NCBI RefSeq assembly: GCF_014252115.1
Contig: NZ_CP059211.1
Coordinates: 567,802 to 631,801, forward strand
Direction: 5' to 3'
Origin: Blattabacterium cuenoti
GTDB lineage: Bacteria; Bacteroidota; Bacteroidia; Flavobacteriales; Blattabacteriaceae
Length of the DNA: 64,000 bases
Made by a program: the position numbers and the translations under genes
The notes under the pieces: generated by a model
The model's database searches: none
Told to the model about the DNA's origin: nothing
What the model saw: the letters and a program-made list of their open reading frames with translations, nothing else
Shown here: positions 58,715-64,000 of the stretch, piece by piece
How positions within the stretch are numbered: position 1 is the first letter of the stretch
Layout of the letters: each line of letters opens with the position of its first letter

Positions 58715-60993
58715 GTGTATTCTTTTTTAATAAAATTTAAAGAGGAACCAGCTTTAAACCATTGAATTTCTTTTTTATTATAAGAATGCTGTACTATAAT
58801 CTTTTCTTTAAATCCGTTATTATGAATTAATTCCACTTTTATGTTTTGATTAGGGCGTATATTTTTTACATAAAAATGTAAAGTATCTTCTTCTTGAATT
58901 TTGTAATAATCATTAGGATTTAAAAAAGTTAGAGCTAAAATTCCTTGTTTTTTCAAATTTATTTCGTGTATTCTAGAAAAAGATTTAACAAGGACTATAC
59001 GAACTCCTAAAAAACGAGGTTCCATGGCTGCATGTTCTCTTGAAGAGCCTTCTCCATAATTATATTCTCCTACAATTAAAGTTTGTATATTTTTTGACTT
59101 ATAAAATTTAGCAAGATCATAAACAGTACTATAATTTCTCGTTATAACATTTTTTACTTTATTTTTTTCATGATTGAAAGCATTTATAGCTCCCATTAAT
59201 AAATTTTCAGAAATCTTTTCAAGATGACCTCTATATTTTAACCATGGACCAGCCATAGAAATATGATCTGTGGTACATTTTCCTTTTATTTTTATCAGAA
59301 GTTTAATATTAAGTAAATTATTTTTATCCCATTCTAGAAATGGAGATAAAATCTGTAATCTTTTAGAATTTTTTTCTATGATTACAGATAAATTTTTATT
59401 ATTTTTTTCTATCCAATTTTCATATCCTAATTCTTTTAGATTAAATTTTTTTTTAGGAATCTCCATTGATTTAGGTTCTTCAAATTTCACATACTCTCCT
59501 ATTTCATTTTTTAGTTTATCTTTTACAGGATTAAAAGTTAAATCTCCAGAAAAAACTAAAGCAGTGACAATTTCCGGAGACGCTATAAAAGTATGTGTTT
59601 TTGGATTTCCATCATTACGAGATGAAAAATTTCTATTAAAAGAATGAATAATTGTATTTTTTTTTTTTACATATTCTTTTTCTTTATTTCCTTTTCTTAC
59701 CCATTGTCCAATACAAGGACCACAAGCATTAGAAAAAATTTTAGCTCCAGCATTTTTAAAAATAGATAAAAACCCTTTTTCTTTCATGAGAGAATAAATT
59801 TTCTTAGATCCTGGTGATATCATATATTCTGAATTCATTTTCAACTTCTTTTTTTTCGCTTGTTGAATTATTGATATTGCTTTTGACAAATCTTCATAAG
59901 AAGAATTTGTACAAGAACCAATTAGTCCTACCTCAATTTTTGTGGGCCAATTGTTTTGGATTGCTTCTTTTTTCATTTGAGAAATGGGAGTGGCTTTATC
60001 TGGAGTAAAAGGACCATTAATATATGGTTCTAAAACATTTAAATTTATTTCTATTACTTTATCATAATAATTATGTGGTTCTTTATACACTTCTGGATCT
60101 GCCTTCAAAAAATCTTTTATTTTTTCTGACATCATAGATATCTGATCCCTTCCATTTTTATTTAAAAAATCCTTCATTCTAACATCATAAGGAAATAAAG
60201 AAGCTGTAGAACCTATTTCTGCACCCATATTACATATGGTAGCTTTTCCAACACAAGAAATACTATCAACTCCTTCTCCAAAGTATTCAATTATATAATT
60301 TTTTCCTCCAGAAACTCCAATCATTCCAGATAATTTTAGGATTATATCTTTAGATGAAGTCCAACCATTAATTTTTCCTATCAAATTTATTCCCATTATT
60401 TTAGGAATTTTCAATTCTAAAAACGACCCTGACATTATTTCAGCTGCATCAGATCCTCCAGTTCCTATCGCTAACATACCTAATCCTCCAGCATTAGGAG
60501 TGTGAGAATCTGTTCCTATAATCATACCTCCAGGAAACGCATAATTTTCTAAAACTACTTGATGGATTATTCCTGATCCAGGTCCCCAAAAATCTATTCC
60601 ATATTTATGAGATGCTGATCTCAAAAAATTATATATTTCTTTATTTTCTTCTATTGCGTTTTTTAAATCTAAATCTGATCCATCTTTAGCAGATATGAGA
60701 TGATCACAATGAATAGAAGTCGGAACAAATGTTTTAAATTTTTTGGTTTGCATGAATTGTAACAATGTCATTTGAGCCGTTGCATCTTGCATTATAACAC
60801 GATCGGGTAAAAAATTCATGTAATCTTCATTTTTGTCTATAAAACTTTTTTTATTTTTTGTTTTCTCAACTAAATGAGAATACAATATTTTTTCAGAATA
60901 AGTCATCGGATGATCTATTAAATTCCGGATTTTTTCAATTTTATATAAAAAATTTGAATAAAAATGTTGAATCATATCAATATCAAAAATCAT
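58711..60993 (-). CDS. acn: Aconitate hydratase
   Basis: [4Fe-4S] TCA enzyme isomerising citrate to isocitrate. The 760-residue protein is of the mitochondrial-like type: GTDSHTPNAGGLG, cluster cysteines in GSCTNSSYEDL and NACGPCIGQW, NRNFSSRNDGNP, and the swivel-domain [15 protein letters not shown]. Citrate synthase and isocitrate dehydrogenase are not in the window. Its 3' end overlaps yidD by 4 nt. Confidence 0.96.
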   Translation of the reverse strand: MIFDIDMIQHFYSNFLYKIEKIRNLIDHPMTYSEKILYSHLVEKTKNKKSFIDKNEDYMNFLPDRVIMQDATAQMTLLQFMQTKKFKTFVPTSIHCDHLISAKDGSDLDLKNAIEENKEIYNFLRSASHKYGIDFWGPGSGIIHQVVLENYAFPGGMIIGTDSHTPNAGGLGMLAIGTGGSDAAEIMSGSFLELKIPKIMGINLIGKINGWTSSKDIILKLSGMIGVSGGKNYIIEYFGEGVDSISCVGKATICNMGAEIGSTASLFPYDVRMKDFLNKNGRDQISMMSEKIKDFLKADPEVYKEPHNYYDKVIEINLNVLEPYINGPFTPDKATPISQMKKEAIQNNWPTKIEVGLIGSCTNSSYEDLSKAISIIQQAKKKKLKMNSEYMISPGSKKIYSLMKEKGFLSIFKNAGAKIFSNACGPCIGQWVRKGNKEKEYVKKKNTIIHSFNRNFSSRNDGNPKTHTFIASPEIVTALVFSGDLTFNPVKDKLKNEIGEYVKFEEPKSMEIPKKKFNLKELGYENWIEKNNKNLSVIIEKNSKRLQILSPFLEWDKNNLLNIKLLIKIKGKCTTDHISMAGPWLKYRGHLEKISENLLMGAINAFNHEKNKVKNVITRNYSTVYDLAKFYKSKNIQTLIVGEYNYGEGSSREHAAMEPRFLGVRIVLVKSFSRIHEINLKKQGILALTFLNPNDYYKIQEEDTLHFYVKNIRPNQNIKVELIHNNGFKEKIIVQHSYNKKEIQWFKAGSSLNFIKKEYT

Positions 60994-61023
60994 ATAAAAA
61001 TTATATATTTTAATATACGAAAA

Positions 61024-61794
61024 TTACATTTCGTTTAAAAACGAATTTATTTCATTGTAAAAGTCTGTGGTATTGTCTATATGAATCCAATGACCAGATT
61101 TTGTTATAGTATGAATAGTAGATTTTGGAAATAACTTTCGTATATAATTATAATCTTCATTATTCAGATAATCTGAATATTCACCTCGTAAAAATAGTGT
61201 AGAACCATGATATATCCCGTTTTTTATTTCTCTATGAATTAAAAAATTATAATTTTTTTCGATTTTTAATAGAGAAAAAGAAAAACATAATTTTCCATTT
61301 TCTTTTCTTTTAATACATTTAGATAAAAACGATACGATTTTCATATCAGAGATATTTTTTCTCAAAAAAAATTCAAGCTCTTTTCTAGTATTAATAAAAT
61401 TAAAATCTACTTTTTTTAAAATATGAATTAATTTTTCTTGATTGTTATAAGTATAAGCTTTAGGACTAATATCCAGAATTATAATTTTTTTCGGAATAAT
61501 AGGATATTTTATAGAAAAATCCATAACAGCTCTACCTCCCATAGAATGTCCTATTAATATAGGAGAATTTAATTTATAATTATTAATATATTCTAATATA
61601 TCCTCTGATATAAGATCATAATTCATTTTATCAGAAACAAAACTTTTTCCATGATTTCTAATATCCAAAAGATGGATTTGGTAAAATTTTTCAAAATTCC
61701 TAGCAAAAGAAATCCAATTACTTCCATCTCCAAATAAACCATGAAAAACTAAAATAGGAATACCAGATCCATAAATTTTAGAATACATAATCAT
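61024..61794 (-). CDS. Alpha/beta-hydrolase, YbfF-like esterase
   Basis: A 256-residue alpha/beta-hydrolase: oxyanion region FHGLFGDGSNW, nucleophile Ser84 in GHSMGG, acid in LRGEYSDYL, and catalytic His in KSGHWIHID. It resembles acyl-CoA/esterase YbfF proteins; substrate unknown. The ATG at 61794 overlaps the pdxJ stop (ATGA), so it is translationally coupled to pdxJ. An ATG two codons later is an alternative. Confidence 0.85.
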   Translation of the reverse strand: MIMYSKIYGSGIPILVFHGLFGDGSNWISFARNFEKFYQIHLLDIRNHGKSFVSDKMNYDLISEDILEYINNYKLNSPILIGHSMGGRAVMDFSIKYPIIPKKIIILDISPKAYTYNNQEKLIHILKKVDFNFINTRKELEFFLRKNISDMKIVSFLSKCIKRKENGKLCFSFSLLKIEKNYNFLIHREIKNGIYHGSTLFLRGEYSDYLNNEDYNYIRKLFPKSTIHTITKSGHWIHIDNTTDFYNEINSFLNEM

Positions 61795-62537
61795 TGTATA
61801 ATATGTTTATTTGATTTACTTACTTTGTGAATTCTTTTTAAATAACTTTGTATTGTATTTTCTAAACCCATATATAGAGATTCATGAATTAAAGAATGTC
61901 CAATAGAAACCTCTGATATATTTGGTATTTTTTCTATTAAAAAATAAATATTGTCTAAATTTAGATCATGTCCAGCATTAATTAACATATGATTACTTAC
62001 AGCAATTTTTGCTGTATCAATATATGGTTCAATACAATTCCATTTTTTGGACGCATATCCTGTAGCAAAATAGCCTGTATACAATTCTATTCTATCCGCT
62101 CCTGTTTTAGCAGCATATGAAACTAATTCCGGTTTTGGATCCAAAAAAATAGAAGTACGAATTCCATTCTCTTTTAATTTTCTAATTCTATCAGTCAAAA
62201 AATCTTGATATAAAAAAGTATTCCATCCAGAATTTGATGTTATTGCATTAATAGGATCAGGAACTAAAGTGACTTGTGATGGTTTTACATCTAATACTAA
62301 TTTCATAAATTTTTCAGTAGGATTTCCTTCAATATTTAATTCTGTTGTAATTATAGAACTGATATCATAAACATCTTTATATCTAATATGTCTTTCATCA
62401 GGACGTGGATGTACTGTAATTCCTTGACATCCAAATTTTTGAACATCTATTGCTACCTGAGATACATTGGGGGTATCTCCTCCTCTTGCATTTCTTAATG
62501 TAGCTATTTTATTTAGATTAACACTTAATTTTACCAT
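61791..62537 (-). CDS. pdxJ: Pyridoxine 5'-phosphate synthase
   Basis: Condenses deoxyxylulose 5-phosphate with the PdxA product to pyridoxine 5'-phosphate. The 248-residue TIM barrel has LSVNLNKIATLRNARGGDTP, GITVHPRPDERHIR, VTLVPDP, ELYTGYFA and INAGHDLNLDN. It overlaps the MscS-like gene start region by 7 nt at its 5' end and is coupled to the downstream esterase. Confidence 0.96.
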   Translation of the reverse strand: MVKLSVNLNKIATLRNARGGDTPNVSQVAIDVQKFGCQGITVHPRPDERHIRYKDVYDISSIITTELNIEGNPTEKFMKLVLDVKPSQVTLVPDPINAITSNSGWNTFLYQDFLTDRIRKLKENGIRTSIFLDPKPELVSYAAKTGADRIELYTGYFATGYASKKWNCIEPYIDTAKIAVSNHMLINAGHDLNLDNIYFLIEKIPNISEVSIGHSLIHESLYMGLENTIQSYLKRIHKVSKSNKHIIQ

Positions 62538-63853
62538 TTTGTTAAAATTTCTTTTTTAGTTACTTGTGTAATTTCTAAATCAAATTCTTTTGCAGCTGTT
62601 AATAAATGATCAAAAACACTAGCTTGTATTTGTTCGTATTGAATTGATTCAGAAGTATCTGTAAAACAATATAATTCTACAGGTAATCCATATGGAGTAG
62701 GTTCTAAATGTCTAACCATTAGAGTTTCTGATTGCGATATTTTTGGATGTTGTGATAAATATTCAAACGCATATTGACGAAAAAGACCAATATTTGTTAA
62801 TCTTCTACCATTAATATTTACACTGACATCAAGATTTTTTTCTTTATTAAAAAGATCTATTTCTTTTTGTTTTTTTTGGATGTAATTCTTAATTAAATAA
62901 ACGTGTTGAAATTTTTTTAAATTGTTTGAATTACAAAAATGAAAAGATTGTATATTAAATAAAATAGATCTTTTAATTCTGCGTATATTTTTTTGACGCA
63001 TAAATTCAAAATTTATAACAGCTGTAGAAATTAAATCGTAAGTAGGTACACTAGTAATAGTTTTATCAAAGTTTTCTAACTTTGCAGAAGTTAAATTGAT
63101 TTCAATAACTGTTCCTTCTATATTATATTTAGGAATTCTGATCCAGTCTCCTACTTTTATCATTTTAGTAGATGCCATTTGTACTCCTGAAACAAATCCA
63201 AGTATTGTATCTCTAAATACTAATATAAAAAAAGCTGTAATAGCTCCTAAACTAGTTAAAACAGTAATCAGATCATTTTTTGTCAGAATAGCAATAATGA
63301 CTAAAATACAAAATATAATAGATATAATTTTTAGTAATTGTGAAAAAGAACGAACTGCTATTGTTTGGTGGTTATTTTCACTTGTAGCTATTCTCATAAT
63401 AGAATTTACTACTCGAATTAAAAATTGTAGAATAATTAAAACAAATAATATATCAAATATTTTTTCTAAATAAATGATTATTGTATGGTTTTTTTTGAAA
63501 AAAGGTTCAATTAATATTAAACCAATAGATAATGGAAAAAAATGCGCTAAACTATCAAAAACCTTATTCTCATAAAGAATATTTAAAATATTATTCCAAA
63601 TAAAATGAGTGGAATTTATTATTCTTTTTCCTATGAAACGGACTCCTCTATTAAAAATAAATTCTAAAATTATTAAAAAAAAAGTAAAAAATAAAATTTT
63701 ACCAATTATTACGAAAGTTATAGTAATCCACTTTTTTAAATTTAAATTATGAACAATTTCATAAAATTCTTGAATCTGAAAAACAATTGTTACTATTTTT
63801 TCGATAAAAGTTATATCATACATAAAGCCAAAATTATTGCTTAATTGATTCAT
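62531..63853 (-). CDS. MscS-type mechanosensitive channel family protein
   Basis: A 440-residue membrane protein. Hydrophobic spans lie in the first ~220 residues, and the MscS pore helix region is around LTSLGAITAFFILVFRDTILGFVSGVQMAS. The beta-domain follows (KVGDWIRIPKYNIEGTVIEINLTSAKLEN). It probably protects against osmotic shock in the inner membrane. The start ATG at 63853 has 147 bp of noncoding AT-rich sequence to the window end, in which I see nothing definite. Confidence 0.9.
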   Translation of the reverse strand: MNQLSNNFGFMYDITFIEKIVTIVFQIQEFYEIVHNLNLKKWITITFVIIGKILFFTFFLIILEFIFNRGVRFIGKRIINSTHFIWNNILNILYENKVFDSLAHFFPLSIGLILIEPFFKKNHTIIIYLEKIFDILFVLIILQFLIRVVNSIMRIATSENNHQTIAVRSFSQLLKIISIIFCILVIIAILTKNDLITVLTSLGAITAFFILVFRDTILGFVSGVQMASTKMIKVGDWIRIPKYNIEGTVIEINLTSAKLENFDKTITSVPTYDLISTAVINFEFMRQKNIRRIKRSILFNIQSFHFCNSNNLKKFQHVYLIKNYIQKKQKEIDLFNKEKNLDVSVNINGRRLTNIGLFRQYAFEYLSQHPKISQSETLMVRHLEPTPYGLPVELYCFTDTSESIQYEQIQASVFDHLLTAAKEFDLEITQVTKKEILTKW

Positions 63854-64000
63854 ATCATTAAATAATTAACTATATTTTTAATTATTTCCAATAATTTTTT
63901 AGATTTTCATTTTATATGTTTTGTAGATTGGATAATATAATAGATATTGAGTTTATTTAGAATGATCAAAATTTTGACTCAATTTTTAAAATTTAAATTT

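Overview
The window is strongly AT-rich, densely coded, and has no transposons, integrases, phage genes or CRISPR arrays. Its gene content is that of a reduced Flavobacteriales genome and best fits a Blattabacterium-type cockroach endosymbiont. Lineage signs are the lpxC-fabZ fusion, the short LeuA, the leuACDB order, atpDC separated from the other atp genes, a dimeric-type GlyRS, the DUF2795 protein, and one good Bacteroidetes-type promoter. The species call is inference from gene content; no database was searched.

Layout. 1-5.7 kb: fabF (cut by the window edge), acpP, pckA, ribE, pdxA, atpC and atpD. 5.7-9.3 kb: ribF overlapping an AddB-like nuclease gene. 9.3-13.6 kb: the leucine operon leuA-leuC-leuD-leuB on the minus strand. 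13.7-20.5 kb: two uncharacterised proteins, tyrS, a decayed era pseudogene and clpB. 20.6-27.2 kb: a plus-strand run of prfB, speA, speB, cmk, fabG and menD. 27.1-33.5 kb: a sanA-like gene, secA, a DUF2795 protein, fmt, hup and pdxH. 33.6-43.3 kb: tRNA-Met, dnaN, pheT, glyS, trxB, a small PD-(D/E)XK protein, gapA, lepA, tRNA-Arg(CCG) and pth. 43.4-51 kb: sucD, a 415-bp gap, lpxC-fabZ, a tiny membrane ORF, rpmH, an M14 peptidase, a CPBP protease, rnz, a LolE-like permease and rbfA. 51.1-57 kb: two tRNAs, rpmA, rplU and the suf operon sufA-B-C-D-S. 57-63.9 kb: a DUF192 protein, lgt, yidD, aconitase, an esterase, pdxJ and a MscS-type channel.

How it works together. The genes cover core information processing, fatty-acid synthesis (acpP, fabF, fabG, fabZ domain), central carbon metabolism (pckA, gapA, acn, sucD), leucine synthesis, and cofactors (pdxA/pdxJ/pdxH for vitamin B6, ribE/ribF for flavins, menD for menaquinone, suf for Fe-S clusters). 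A speA-speB pair turns arginine into putrescine and urea, which suits nitrogen recycling in an insect host.

Signs of decay and overlap are the most notable part. (1) Two tRNA-Arg genes each begin inside the upstream CDS (pth, rpmA), and in both the CDS stop codon is the tRNA's own U8-A9-G10. (2) The LpxC half of LpxC-FabZ has lost key active-site residues while the FabZ half is intact. (3) era is a pseudogene with several frameshifts. (4) PheT lacks its N-terminal tRNA-binding (OB) domain. (5) prfB carries a 14-A tract inside its coding sequence.
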